A DNA stretch of 9,408 nucleotides from Chitinophagaceae bacterium (GCA_947468255.1 CANIMM010000109.1:1-9408); one strand, 5' to 3'; shown: positions 1 through 6,500, numbered from the stretch's first letter. Numbers and translations: made by a program. The notes: generated from the letters alone by a model not told the origin.

Positions 1-105
1 CTGCTTTACATTGGGATAAAGCATTTCAGGAATAAAAGCACCCCCGAAATTTCCGTAATATCCATGTTCATCAACAGAAAACTTATTTGCTTGTACTGTC
101 ATCAT
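1..105 (-). CDS. trpB: Tryptophan synthase beta chain, N-terminal fragment (cut by the window edge)
   Basis: Only the first 35 codons are in the window; the gene continues past position 1. TrpB is the PLP-dependent subunit of tryptophan synthase, which condenses indole with serine to give tryptophan. The visible peptide carries G-Y-Y-G-N-F-G-G-A-F-I-P-E-M-L-Y-P at residues 15-31, the N-terminal signature of the family (YGxFGGxxxPExLxP). The catalytic PLP lysine lies beyond the edge. Two ATG codons stand side by side at 105-103 and 102-100, so the exact start is uncertain by one codon. It follows the acetyltransferase gene on the same strand after a 101-bp spacer and is read as the continuation of the trp operon; trpA would be expected beyond the window. 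Confidence 0.88.
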   Translation of the reverse strand, partial: MMTVQANKFSVDEHGYYGNFGGAFIPEMLYPNVKQ

Positions 106-133
106 TTTAATAAAAATTTATTGCCTAAAAATG

Positions 134-185
134 TCAACTTATTAAAAGTTGATACTGCTATAAAAAATTGAATGCATTACTGCAT
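134..185 (-). other. Two short hairpins between the acetyltransferase gene and trpB
   Basis: Read on the minus strand, ATGCA-GTAA-TGCAT (185-172) is followed after four bases by a run of six T. Then TCAACTT-TTAAT-AAGTTGA (152-134) is followed by CATTTTTAG. Both stems are short and AT-rich, so they could be weak intra-operon terminators or mRNA processing sites, or nothing. They fill the only spacer of about 100 bp in the downstream half of the operon. Confidence 0.3.
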
Positions 186-206
186 CACTCGATGAAAAAA
201 AAAGAA

Positions 207-698
207 TTACAAAATCAACTCTAAAAATTTCAGATCCATCCATCTTCCAAACTTATAACCTACTTCCTTAAAATGAGCCACCTCAATAAAACCCAATTTT
301 TCATGCACTGCAATACTTGCTTCATTGGTTGCTTCAATACCGGCAACCATTGCGTGAATCTGTAATTCCTTGGCTGCAGCAATCAACGGAGGCAGTAATA
401 ATTTAGCAACCCCTTGGCCCCTACTTTCGGCCCTTACATATACTGAATTCTCCACCGTAAATCTAAATCCAGACCAAGGCCTGAAAGTTGCTATTGTACA
501 AAAACCCAATATCAAACCATTCGATTCAGCTACCAATACTGGAAATCCCTGTTGCTTTTTCAATAAAAACCATTCTTCTCGCATCGCAAGGGTATGTGGC
601 TGCTCGTGCCATACCGCCATCGTGTTGAGGATGATCTCATTGTATATTTCCAGCATTGCCGGCAGATCTTTATCAAGCGCATTTCTTACAGTGACCAT
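207..698 (-). CDS. GNAT N-acetyltransferase, phosphinothricin/methionine-sulfone acetyltransferase type
   Basis: A 163-residue acetyl-CoA-dependent N-acetyltransferase of the GNAT fold. It resembles the group containing phosphinothricin acetyltransferase (PAT) and E. coli MnaT/YncA, which acetylate the alpha-amino group of small amino-acid analogues. Visible signatures are DLPAMLEIYNEIILNT near residues 11-26, FRPWSGFRFTVENSVYV at 72-88 with the likely catalytic Glu at 83, the acetyl-CoA loop RGQGVA at 93-98, and VAGIEATNEASIAVHEKLGF at 118-137. The length fits the family. The frame is open up to a TTG at 737, but ATG 698 is chosen because family members start just before a V-R-x-A segment, which here follows this ATG. 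It lies inside the trp operon between trpF and trpB, 46 bp after trpF. Its true substrate cannot be read from sequence; a link to tryptophan metabolism is only positional. Confidence 0.88.
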   Translation of the reverse strand: MVTVRNALDKDLPAMLEIYNEIILNTMAVWHEQPHTLAMREEWFLLKKQQGFPVLVAESNGLILGFCTIATFRPWSGFRFTVENSVYVRAESRGQGVAKLLLPPLIAAAKELQIHAMVAGIEATNEASIAVHEKLGFIEVAHFKEVGYKFGRWMDLKFLELIL

Positions 699-744
699 AC
701 AATATTTTAGAATATCCAATCTGCTAAACTGAAGCAAAAAGAAA

Positions 745-1374
745 TTATTTCATCCCTTGTTTTAACTGAAGTAATAAAGCCATATCCTTTATTCCCGGAC
801 TTTTTTCAAAACAACTATTCACATCAATTCCAAAATAATCCGGATGTTTAAATGCTTTAATTTTTGCGATATCATCCACACTAATTCCGCCACTTAAAAA
901 AAAAGGTTTTTCTATTTTACTTTTACTCACCAGCTTCCAATCAAATTTTTTACCCGTTCCGCCTGACTTTCCGGTTTTAGATGCAGTATCGAATAAATAA
1001 TAATCGCAAACATCATCATAATCTACAATCATATCATCTACCGAAGTTATTTTGTCACTAATGGAAAATGCCTTTATCACTTCTACGTCTTCTGAAAGCT
1101 GTTCACACAATTCAGGAGTTTCATCCCCGTGCAACTGTACCACATCCAATCCATAATCGTCCACCATTTGCATAATTTCATCATAGCCTGCATTTACAAA
1201 TACGCCTACTTTTTTAAGATCAAAATCTGTATCCTGCAAGGCTTCCTTGGGGATTTTATCCACCACGTATCGAGGTGATCCTTTATGAAAAATTAAACCT
1301 GCAAAAGCAATATTTAAACCATCCAACTGCTGCAATTGCTTTAGTTGCGTTATTCCACATACTTTGATATTCAT
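745..1374 (-). CDS. trpF: Phosphoribosylanthranilate isomerase, distal copy
   Basis: A cytosolic (beta-alpha)8-barrel enzyme that converts N-(5-phosphoribosyl)anthranilate to CdRP by an Amadori rearrangement, the third step of tryptophan synthesis. At 209 residues it has normal length for a monofunctional TrpF. Visible motifs are KVCGIT with the catalytic Cys at residue 6, SPRYV at 33-37, VGVFVNA at 56-62, VQLHGDE at 79-85, FDT with the general-acid Asp at 129, GGTGKKFDW at 138-146, LSGGI at 160-164 and GIDVNS at 182-187. It is the second of two tandem trpF genes, 18 bp after the first, and the two proteins look roughly half identical by eye. No catalytic residue is missing, so it is called as functional rather than decayed. 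Why two copies are kept is unknown. Confidence 0.93.
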   Translation of the reverse strand: MNIKVCGITQLKQLQQLDGLNIAFAGLIFHKGSPRYVVDKIPKEALQDTDFDLKKVGVFVNAGYDEIMQMVDDYGLDVVQLHGDETPELCEQLSEDVEVIKAFSISDKITSVDDMIVDYDDVCDYYLFDTASKTGKSGGTGKKFDWKLVSKSKIEKPFFLSGGISVDDIAKIKAFKHPDYFGIDVNSCFEKSPGIKDMALLLQLKQGMK

Positions 1375-1392
1375 TGATTTTTATTTTAATGA

Positions 1393-2019
1393 TTATAACT
1401 GATTGGTAAATTTTTTTATCAGGCCAGTATCCTTTACACCCGGCAATATTTCGAATTTGCTATTGATGTCAATTGCAAATAGCGCCTTGGCCTCTGGCCT
1501 TGTTTCGAATTCCTTTAATTTTTCTACATCCACCGGCTCAATGCCGCCACTTAAAAAATAGGGTTTACCAATTACAACATCCTTTAAAGTATCCCAATTA
1601 AATTTTTTTCCAGTTCCCCCATATCCTGCACCTTCAGTATCAAACATAAACATATCGCATACATCTTTATATTCCTTAATTCGCCAGCTTACATTATCCG
1701 TTTCGCTGATTCGAAATGCCTTCACCACTGAAATATAATCGGCTAACTTTTCACAATAACGAGGTGTCTCATCTCCATGCAATTGTACCATGTGAAGTCT
1801 GCATTCATCTACCATCTGCAATACTTCTTCAATGGAAGCATTTACAAAAACACCCACTTTATTGGTATTTCCTTCCTTTTTTATCTGACTGGTGGTCATG
1901 TGGCGCAGCACATACCTAGGCGACTTTGGATAAAAAATAAGACCAGCGAATGCTACACCCAATTCAGGTAAAATTGACAACTGTTCTACCTGAGTGATGC
2001 CACAAACTTTTACTCTCAT
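1393..2019 (-). CDS. trpF: Phosphoribosylanthranilate isomerase, proximal copy
   Basis: A 208-residue TrpF that isomerises phosphoribosylanthranilate to CdRP. It shows the full motif set: KVCGIT with catalytic Cys at residue 6, SPRYVL at 33-38, VGVFVNA at 55-61, VQLHGDE at 78-84, FDT with the general-acid Asp at 127, GGTGKKFNW at 134-142, LSGGI at 156-160, AIDINS at 182-187 and PGVKD at 193-197. Its ATG overlaps the trpC stop codon (ATGA, 2016-2019), so the two are probably translationally coupled. This is the trpF in the conventional place directly after trpC; the neighbouring distal copy would be the extra one. Positions where the two paralogues differ lie mostly outside the active-site loops. 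Confidence 0.94.
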   Translation of the reverse strand: MRVKVCGITQVEQLSILPELGVAFAGLIFYPKSPRYVLRHMTTSQIKKEGNTNKVGVFVNASIEEVLQMVDECRLHMVQLHGDETPRYCEKLADYISVVKAFRISETDNVSWRIKEYKDVCDMFMFDTEGAGYGGTGKKFNWDTLKDVVIGKPYFLSGGIEPVDVEKLKEFETRPEAKALFAIDINSKFEILPGVKDTGLIKKFTNQL

Positions 2020-2807
2020 GTTTCTTTTGCATTAAGTTGTTGAACAAAAATGGCAAAAGCAATCGTTGGATCAGGCTGTTTCATAAAATTTTCTCCTATT
2101 AAAAAACCTTTGAAACCAGCTTGGCGAAAGATACGAATTGTTTCAACATCATTGATACCACTTTCTGCAATTTTAATTTTATTGGCAGGTATTTTTCTAC
2201 TTAATTCAATTGAACGATTAATATCTACAATAAAAGTTTTCAAGTCGCGGTTATTGACTCCGACGATCTCCGTTTCATCACAAATATGCTGCAACTCTTC
2301 CTCCGAATGGATTTCGAGCAATACTTCCAACTCAAGATTTTTCGCAAAAACAGCGAGTTCTTTCACCCTTTGTGGGGTTAAACAGGCTGCAATTAATAAT
2401 ATCACATCAGCTCCCATTGACCTTGCCTCAATAATTTGGTACTCGTCAATAATAAAATCTTTTCGAAGGATGGGGATATTATTCACTCTGGCTTTTCGAA
2501 GGTCTTGCTCAAATCCTCCAAAGAAATGCTCATCTGTAAGAACCGAAAGGCAACTAGCCCCATGAGCAGTATATGCAGCCGTTACTTCCACTACATCGGC
2601 CGTTCCATTGATGACACCCTTGGAAGGAGATTGGCGCTTGAACTCCGCAATGATTCCGGTTTTGGTTTCATCTAGTAAAAATTCTTTCAATGAAAAAGTG
2701 GTCCGTTTAAATAAATCACTTTGCATCAATTCTACATCGCTCACCCGCGCTTTGCGGCTTGCAACTTCCACTTTTTTATGGGCAATGATAGTATCTAAAA
2801 TATTCAT
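2016..2807 (-). CDS. trpC: Indole-3-glycerol-phosphate synthase
   Basis: A 263-residue monofunctional TrpC, which closes the indole ring by decarboxylating and dehydrating CdRP to indole-3-glycerol phosphate. The barrel motifs are all visible: IIAEFKRQSPSKG at 52-64 (catalytic Glu 55 and Lys 57), VLTDEHFFGG at 89-98, PILRKDFIIDEYQI at 112-125 (general-acid Lys 116), LEVLLEIH at 160-167 (Glu 165), VGVNNRDLKTF at 182-192 (phosphate/substrate Asn), AESGI at 214-218 and FLIGENFM at 235-242. It is not fused to TrpF, unlike in E. coli. It starts 71 bp after trpD and overlaps the next gene by 4 bp. The protein contains no tryptophan. Confidence 0.97.
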   Translation of the reverse strand: MNILDTIIAHKKVEVASRKARVSDVELMQSDLFKRTTFSLKEFLLDETKTGIIAEFKRQSPSKGVINGTADVVEVTAAYTAHGASCLSVLTDEHFFGGFEQDLRKARVNNIPILRKDFIIDEYQIIEARSMGADVILLIAACLTPQRVKELAVFAKNLELEVLLEIHSEEELQHICDETEIVGVNNRDLKTFIVDINRSIELSRKIPANKIKIAESGINDVETIRIFRQAGFKGFLIGENFMKQPDPTIAFAIFVQQLNAKET

Positions 2808-2878
2808 AGTTCTACTGGTTATTAGTAATTTGGAGAAAACAAAAAAGGCACAAAAAATATTTTTTTACAATTAAAAAA

Positions 2879-3865
2879 TTATTTACAAAGTTTTCTTAGC
2901 ATGCTCAATGCATTTCCGCTCTCCAAGCTTTCTGCTGCCAACTGAAAACATTCATCATAGCTTTTATATTGCCCAGTACACTGCAATGCCATAGCTGAAT
3001 TAGCCAGCACCACGGCATTCTGCGCCAAACTTCCTTTTCCTTCCAAAATATCAATAAATATTTTTGCTGCCGCTTCCACCGTATCTCCACCATAAATATC
3101 TGCAGGATTTACCACTCGCTTGCCTAATACTTCGGCACTGATAATTTTTTCCCCTTCATTGGTAATTACTTTGGTATCGCCCGTCAATGAAATTTCATCA
3201 TAGCCATCAAGGCTATGGATAATGGTAAAATTATTACCGGTTTGTTGCAACAAGTAATTATAGATTCTAGCCATTTCAAGATTGTAGACCCCTACGAGTT
3301 GGTGTTTGGGGGAAGCAGGGTTTACCATTGGCCCTAGCATATTAAAAAAAGTACGAATGCCTAAATTCTTACGAATGGGACCTACTGTTTTTAATGCAGG
3401 GTGAAAAAGAGGTGCATGTAAAAAACAAATATTGGTAATTGCAAGTTGTTCACGTAAGGTTGCCACATCATTGGTAAATCGATAACCTAACTGCTCCATC
3501 ACATTACTAGAACCACTGATCGATGATGCTCCATAGTTGCCATGTTTGGCCACCTTATTGCCTGTGCCTGCCACAATAAAACAACTCAACGTAGAGATAT
3601 TAAATGTATTTTTTTCGTCGCCTCCAGTTCCCACAATATCCAACACTTCCATTCCATCCAAGTCTACCCGGATACACAATTCCAACAGCGCATCCCTAAA
3701 ACCCTGCAGCTCAGGTATGGTAATGGAGCGCATCAGGTACACCGTTATAAATGAAGTGATTTCACTTTCATTGTAAACACCCTTTGCAATATTGATCAGC
3801 ACTTCCTTTGCTTGTTCCCGAGAAAGGGTTTTGTGTTCAAATAAAAAACTTAATATTTTTTTCAT
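2879..3865 (-). CDS. trpD: Anthranilate phosphoribosyltransferase
   Basis: A 328-residue TrpD that transfers phosphoribose from PRPP to anthranilate. The PRPP-binding GTGGD loop is at 79-83, followed by NTFNIST at 86-92 and KHGN at 107-110. The anthranilate-site segment HPALKTVGPIRKNLGIRTFFN spans 155-175, and the metal-binding Asp-Glu pair in GYDEIS is at 223-224. In the loop after KHGN the usual Arg is replaced by Tyr (KHGNYGASS). Length is normal and it is not fused to TrpG. It lies 118 bp downstream of trpG, the widest gap between biosynthetic enzyme genes in the operon, and that gap contains a 23-codon frame whose stop overlaps the trpD start. The protein contains no tryptophan. The start is supported by the typical beginning with a short helix and by no earlier in-frame extension resembling the family. 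Confidence 0.97.
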   Translation of the reverse strand: MKKILSFLFEHKTLSREQAKEVLINIAKGVYNESEITSFITVYLMRSITIPELQGFRDALLELCIRVDLDGMEVLDIVGTGGDEKNTFNISTLSCFIVAGTGNKVAKHGNYGASSISGSSNVMEQLGYRFTNDVATLREQLAITNICFLHAPLFHPALKTVGPIRKNLGIRTFFNMLGPMVNPASPKHQLVGVYNLEMARIYNYLLQQTGNNFTIIHSLDGYDEISLTGDTKVITNEGEKIISAEVLGKRVVNPADIYGGDTVEAAAKIFIDILEGKGSLAQNAVVLANSAMALQCTGQYKSYDECFQLAAESLESGNALSMLRKLCK

Positions 3866-3933
3866 TGCCTATGCTTAAATTCATTTATACAATCCGTGAA
3901 TGGTTCATTACCACTGCTTTTTATTATTGTCAT
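3862..3933 (-). CDS. Possible small frame (23 codons) coupled to trpD
   Basis: The spacer between trpG and trpD holds an ATG-initiated frame of 23 codons (start MTIIKSSGNEP) whose TGA overlaps the trpD ATG by four bases (ATGA). That arrangement would let ribosomes finishing the small frame restart on trpD. I recognise no homology, and a frame this short can easily occur by chance. An overlapping frame beginning five bases upstream encodes only MYDNNKKQW and ends in a Trp codon before the stop. Translation is unproven. Confidence 0.22.
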   Translation of the reverse strand: MTIIKSSGNEPFTDCINEFKHRQ

Positions 3934-3983
3934 ACATTACCCAAGTAAGTAACCTAATTCTTAGGGACATTCGAAATGGCGGC

Positions 3984-4553
3984 TTATAAACCCAGCCAAT
4001 TGCGCATCATTTTTTCTCCATTAGGTGTGAGCACACTTTCTGGATGAAATTGCACTCCTTGCACATCATATTTCTTATGCTGCAAACCCATAATAAATCC
4101 ATTGCTATCCACTGCAGTAATATCAAGTTCTTCAGGAAAATTTTTGTCACTCACGATCCAGGAATGATAGCGCCCTACTTCAATTGTATCGCCCATTTCC
4201 TTCAAGATTTGAGAACTGGGATTGGTAACGGTTATGGGCGTCGCTACTCCATGATACACTTTATCCAGGTTGACCAATTTTGCACCAAAGGCCTCACCTA
4301 TTGCCTGGTGGCCCAAACAAACTCCCAAAATGGATTTACTGGAAGCGTATTCCTTAATCAAGGGTAACAACAACCCTGCCTCTTCGGGTATTCCTGGTCC
4401 AGGTGAAAGTATGATTTTATCATAGGCTTTCACTTCTTCCAGTGCTATCTGGTCGTTGCGAAATACGTCCACTTTTTGGTGCAGGATTTTTTCAACCAAG
4501 TGCACTAAATTATAAGTGAACGAATCATAATTATCAAATACCAATATTTTCAT
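3984..4553 (-). CDS. trpG: Anthranilate synthase component II (glutamine amidotransferase)
   Basis: A 189-residue class I glutamine amidotransferase that hydrolyses glutamine and channels ammonia to TrpE for anthranilate formation. The family's opening ILVFDNYDSFTYNLV is at residues 3-17, the oxyanion-hole loop SPGPG at 50-54, and the nucleophile elbow GVCLGHQ at 77-83 with Cys 79. His 170 and Glu 172 complete the triad in VQFHPESV. HGVATPI and VGRYHSW match the TrpG/PabA family. As with many such proteins, it might also serve p-aminobenzoate synthesis as PabA, which sequence cannot exclude, but its place one base after trpE argues for the tryptophan role. Separate rather than fused to trpD. 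Confidence 0.96.
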   Translation of the reverse strand: MKILVFDNYDSFTYNLVHLVEKILHQKVDVFRNDQIALEEVKAYDKIILSPGPGIPEEAGLLLPLIKEYASSKSILGVCLGHQAIGEAFGAKLVNLDKVYHGVATPITVTNPSSQILKEMGDTIEVGRYHSWIVSDKNFPEELDITAVDSNGFIMGLQHKKYDVQGVQFHPESVLTPNGEKMMRNWLGL

Positions 4554-4554
4554 T

Positions 4555-5973
4555 TCAAATATTTTGTGCCATTACAATGGCTTGTTTTAAAGCATTCAAT
4601 TTGTTATTCACTTCTTGTAATTCACTTTCGGGGCTACTTGCAGCTACAATACCAGCACCTGCCTGATAAACCAGGGTATTTTGCTTACTCAAAAAAGTGC
4701 GGATCATGATGGCATGGTTACAACTTCCATCAAATCCCATATATCCAATGGCGCCACCATAATAACTTCTTCCTGTGGGCTCATTTTCATTGATCAATTG
4801 CATTGCCTTAAATTTAGGTGCTCCGCTTAAAGTGCCTGCTGGAAAACTTACTGCAAGCAACTTAAATGGATTTTTTTCGGCGCCTACCTTTCCAACAACC
4901 TCACTTACCAAATGAATCACATGCGAGTAATAATTTACTTTCTTGTACTGGGTAACTTCCACATCGCTACACATACGGCTTAAATCATTTCTGGCCAAAT
5001 CAACCAGCATTACATGCTCCGCATTTTCTTTAGGATCATTTTCCAATTGTATGGCCAATGCCTTATCCGTTTCATCATTTCCTGTTCTTTTAAAAGTACC
5101 GGCGATTGGGTGAACAATGGCCTTGCCATTTTGAACAATGAGCTGACTTTCGGGAGATGACCCCATTAGTTTATAATCTCCATAATCGAAATAAAATAAA
5201 TAAGGACTTGGATTAATACTTCTTAAGGCGCGGTAAACATTAAATTCATCTCCTGAAAAACTTTGTTGAAATCGTCGGCTCAAAACGATCTGAAATACAT
5301 CCCCTCTGTGACAACTAGCGATCCCTTTTTTTACCATGTCAATATATGCCGAATCCGTTAGGTTAGAACGCTCCAACCCATCGGCTGCAAAGGGAAATGT
5401 AGGTAAGTCTTTGCTTTTAATTAAACTTTCAATTGCTTCCACATCACTTTCAATACCATCAATCGCATTTTCACAAATGAACAGTTCATTTTTAAAATGA
5501 TTGATAGCGATAACGTATTGGTATAAACGATATCGCATGAGCGGAATATCAATACCTGGCTGCTGATGTCCAGTTTTTAACTGTATGGAATCAAAGAATT
5601 GAACAGCATCGTAGGTGCAATAGCCAAATAATCCTTGGGCAACATTGATGGGTTTTGGAACAGCCGAACTTATTTCAAATCGCTGCATAAAATCCCATAA
5701 TAGTTCCGGTACAGAGGAGGGGTTGGTGATGGTTGATTTTTCTGGACTTTGTCCTGGAAGTTTATATTCAATGGTAGATGCGGTTCTTATTTCGATCCCA
5801 GCAATAGCATTGATACCAATAAAGGTATAGCTGTTTTCTCCAGCATGGTAATCTGAACTTTCCAGCAAAATCGTATCCCTAAACCTGTCTCTGAGGCGCA
5901 GATAAATACCTACTGGGGTATACACGTCGGCCAGTAGTTTTTTGTAATTGGTTTGTATGGTTATTTTCTTCAT
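4555..5973 (-). CDS. trpE: Anthranilate synthase component I
   Basis: A 472-residue chorismate-utilising enzyme that makes anthranilate from chorismate with ammonia supplied by TrpG; it is the committed step. The N-terminal regulatory segment carries LLES at 36-39, and NPSPYLF is at 254-260. Together these form the tryptophan feedback site in characterised TrpE proteins, so allosteric inhibition is expected. Catalytic motifs are HPIAGT at 288-293, LENDPKENAEHVMLVDLARNDL across 310-331, AGTLSGAPK at 379-387, YYGGAIGY at 404-411 and AGAGIVAASSPESE at 438-451. PIAGT rather than PIKGT favours TrpE over PabB. It is the first biosynthetic gene after the attenuator, 138 nt beyond the terminator stem, and its stop is one base before trpG. 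Confidence 0.97.
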   Translation of the reverse strand: MKKITIQTNYKKLLADVYTPVGIYLRLRDRFRDTILLESSDYHAGENSYTFIGINAIAGIEIRTASTIEYKLPGQSPEKSTITNPSSVPELLWDFMQRFEISSAVPKPINVAQGLFGYCTYDAVQFFDSIQLKTGHQQPGIDIPLMRYRLYQYVIAINHFKNELFICENAIDGIESDVEAIESLIKSKDLPTFPFAADGLERSNLTDSAYIDMVKKGIASCHRGDVFQIVLSRRFQQSFSGDEFNVYRALRSINPSPYLFYFDYGDYKLMGSSPESQLIVQNGKAIVHPIAGTFKRTGNDETDKALAIQLENDPKENAEHVMLVDLARNDLSRMCSDVEVTQYKKVNYYSHVIHLVSEVVGKVGAEKNPFKLLAVSFPAGTLSGAPKFKAMQLINENEPTGRSYYGGAIGYMGFDGSCNHAIMIRTFLSKQNTLVYQAGAGIVAASSPESELQEVNNKLNALKQAIVMAQNI

Positions 5974-6012
5974 ATTTCTCAGCCATTAAAGACTTTTACT
6001 TTAAAGTCCCTA

Positions 6013-6099
6013 CCCTTGTTGGATCAACCAGGAGAAGGGCCAATTAAGCGATTTACAATTGAATTTACCCTATTGCTGCTGATTTCAACAGTAGTAGGG
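6013..6099 (-). other. Two hairpins in the trpE 5' leader downstream of the terminator
   Basis: On the minus-strand RNA, CCCUA-CUA-CUGUUG-AAAU-CAGCAG-CAA-UAGGG (6099-6068) folds as a 5-bp stem, a 3x3 internal loop and a 6-bp stem with one G-U pair. Farther on, CCCUU...AAGGG (6039-6013) encloses GUUG-AUC-CAAC with a 6-nt bulge. Neither is followed by a U-run, so they are not intrinsic terminators. They lie in the part of the leader present only on read-through transcripts. Possible roles are mRNA stability or control of trpE initiation; none is demonstrated. Confidence 0.4.
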
Positions 6100-6105
6100 G
6101 GTAAT

Positions 6106-6132
6106 AAAAAACCCCAACACATTGTGTCGGGG
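6106..6132 (-). terminator. trp attenuator: Rho-independent terminator upstream of trpE
   Basis: Read on the minus strand, CCCCGACACA (6132-6123) and TGTGTTGGGG (6121-6112) are complementary with a single G-U pair. After opening the closing A-U this gives a 9-bp stem with a 3-nt loop. It is followed at once by six T (6111-6106), the classic intrinsic terminator layout. It sits between the leader peptide and trpE with no complete gene in between, so it acts as an attenuator, not an end-of-gene terminator. Confidence 0.9.
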
Positions 6133-6172
6133 CCTTAATATATTATACATACAATAGCGTTGCGACACATCA
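6112..6172 (-). promoter_or_regulatory. trp antiterminator element and switch region
   Basis: UGUGUCG (6169-6163) begins immediately after the leader-peptide stop codon (6172-6170) and is perfectly complementary over 7 nt to CGACACA (6129-6123), which is the left arm of the terminator. The two pairings are mutually exclusive. A ribosome stalled on the Trp codons (6193-6185) leaves UGUGUCG free, so the antiterminator forms and trpE is read. A ribosome that reaches the stop codon covers UGUGUCG, so the terminator forms. This follows the logic of the enterobacterial trp attenuator; the mechanism here is inferred from the layout. Confidence 0.82.
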
Positions 6173-6223
6173 AAATATTGACTGCCACCACCAACCATTG
6201 CTATTTAAAATTGTATTTTTCAT
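6170..6223 (-). CDS. trpL: trp operon leader peptide with three consecutive Trp codons
   Basis: A 17-residue frame, MKNTILNSNGWWWQSIF, starting at ATG 6223 and ending at TGA 6170-6172. Three adjacent TGG codons occupy 6193-6185 (residues 11-13). It is too short for ordinary gene prediction. Tryptophan is rare, and this triple-W peptide lies just before a terminator that precedes trpE, so it is very probably the leader peptide whose translation senses charged tRNA-Trp. It has no recognisable Shine-Dalgarno sequence, as is usual in Bacteroidota. The four codons after the last Trp place the stop directly against the antiterminator strand. The peptide itself need have no function beyond being translated. 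Confidence 0.9.
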   Translation of the reverse strand: MKNTILNSNGWWWQSIF

Positions 6224-6326
6224 TACTTTAGCAAAGATGTGGGCTAATAATTAATAAAAAAAACTTTTTTTTGGTTTGAATTAAAAAAATGTTGTTCAGA
6301 GAGCGATTTTGTAACCAATAAATTGA

Positions 6327-6359
6327 AAAATGTATTTCCAGTCCCTTTTTTAATCCAAA
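6327..6359 (-). promoter_or_regulatory. Candidate trp operon promoter (Bacteroidota type)
   Basis: On the minus strand TTTG (6359-6356) is followed after 21 bp by TACATTTT (6334-6327), one mismatch from the Bacteroidota -7 element TAnnTTTG, with -33 TTTG spacing in the accepted range. Transcription would start near 6320, giving a leader about 100 nt long before trpL. A competing -7-like motif, CATCTTTG at 6239-6232, lies next to trpL but has no -33 partner and would leave almost no 5' leader. Confidence 0.3.
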
Positions 6360-6488
6360 TAATTTGTGCTGATCGCTTGAATTCCAAAACAGTATTATTA
6401 GCAATTCATATTGAATGGGTTTGGATTCCGTCATGACCAATCTAAGTAGATTTGAGAAAACCTGTAATGCAGGAGTAATTGTTAACCG

Positions 6489-6500
6489 ATAACTAGTTAT
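6489..6500. promoter_or_regulatory. Perfect 12-bp palindrome upstream of the oxidoreductase gene, possible operator
   Basis: ATAACTAGTTAT is its own reverse complement and lies 49 bp before the oxidoreductase ATG. A related CTAGTAA occurs at 6526-6532. A weak -7-like TATCTTTA (6517-6524) lies between them, so the palindrome falls near the expected -33 region, a usual place for a repressor to bind. No regulator gene is in the window to pair with it. Confidence 0.3.

Noticed and set aside
370..732. 120-codon plus-strand open frame
   Set aside because: Antisense shadow of the acetyltransferase gene, whose motifs are clear; the plus-strand product has no family features.
699..737. Upstream extension of the acetyltransferase to a TTG at 737
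   Set aside because: It adds 13 residues without family similarity and uses a rare start, while ATG 698 fits the family N-terminus.
2050..2565. 171-codon plus-strand open frame
   Set aside because: Antisense shadow of trpC; composition is Ser/Leu/Ile-rich as expected from the reverse of a coding strand.
6228..6440. 70-codon minus-strand open frame upstream of trpL
   Set aside because: No convincing start, no recognisable domain, homopolymer-derived Lys/Phe runs, and it covers the region where the trp promoter must lie.
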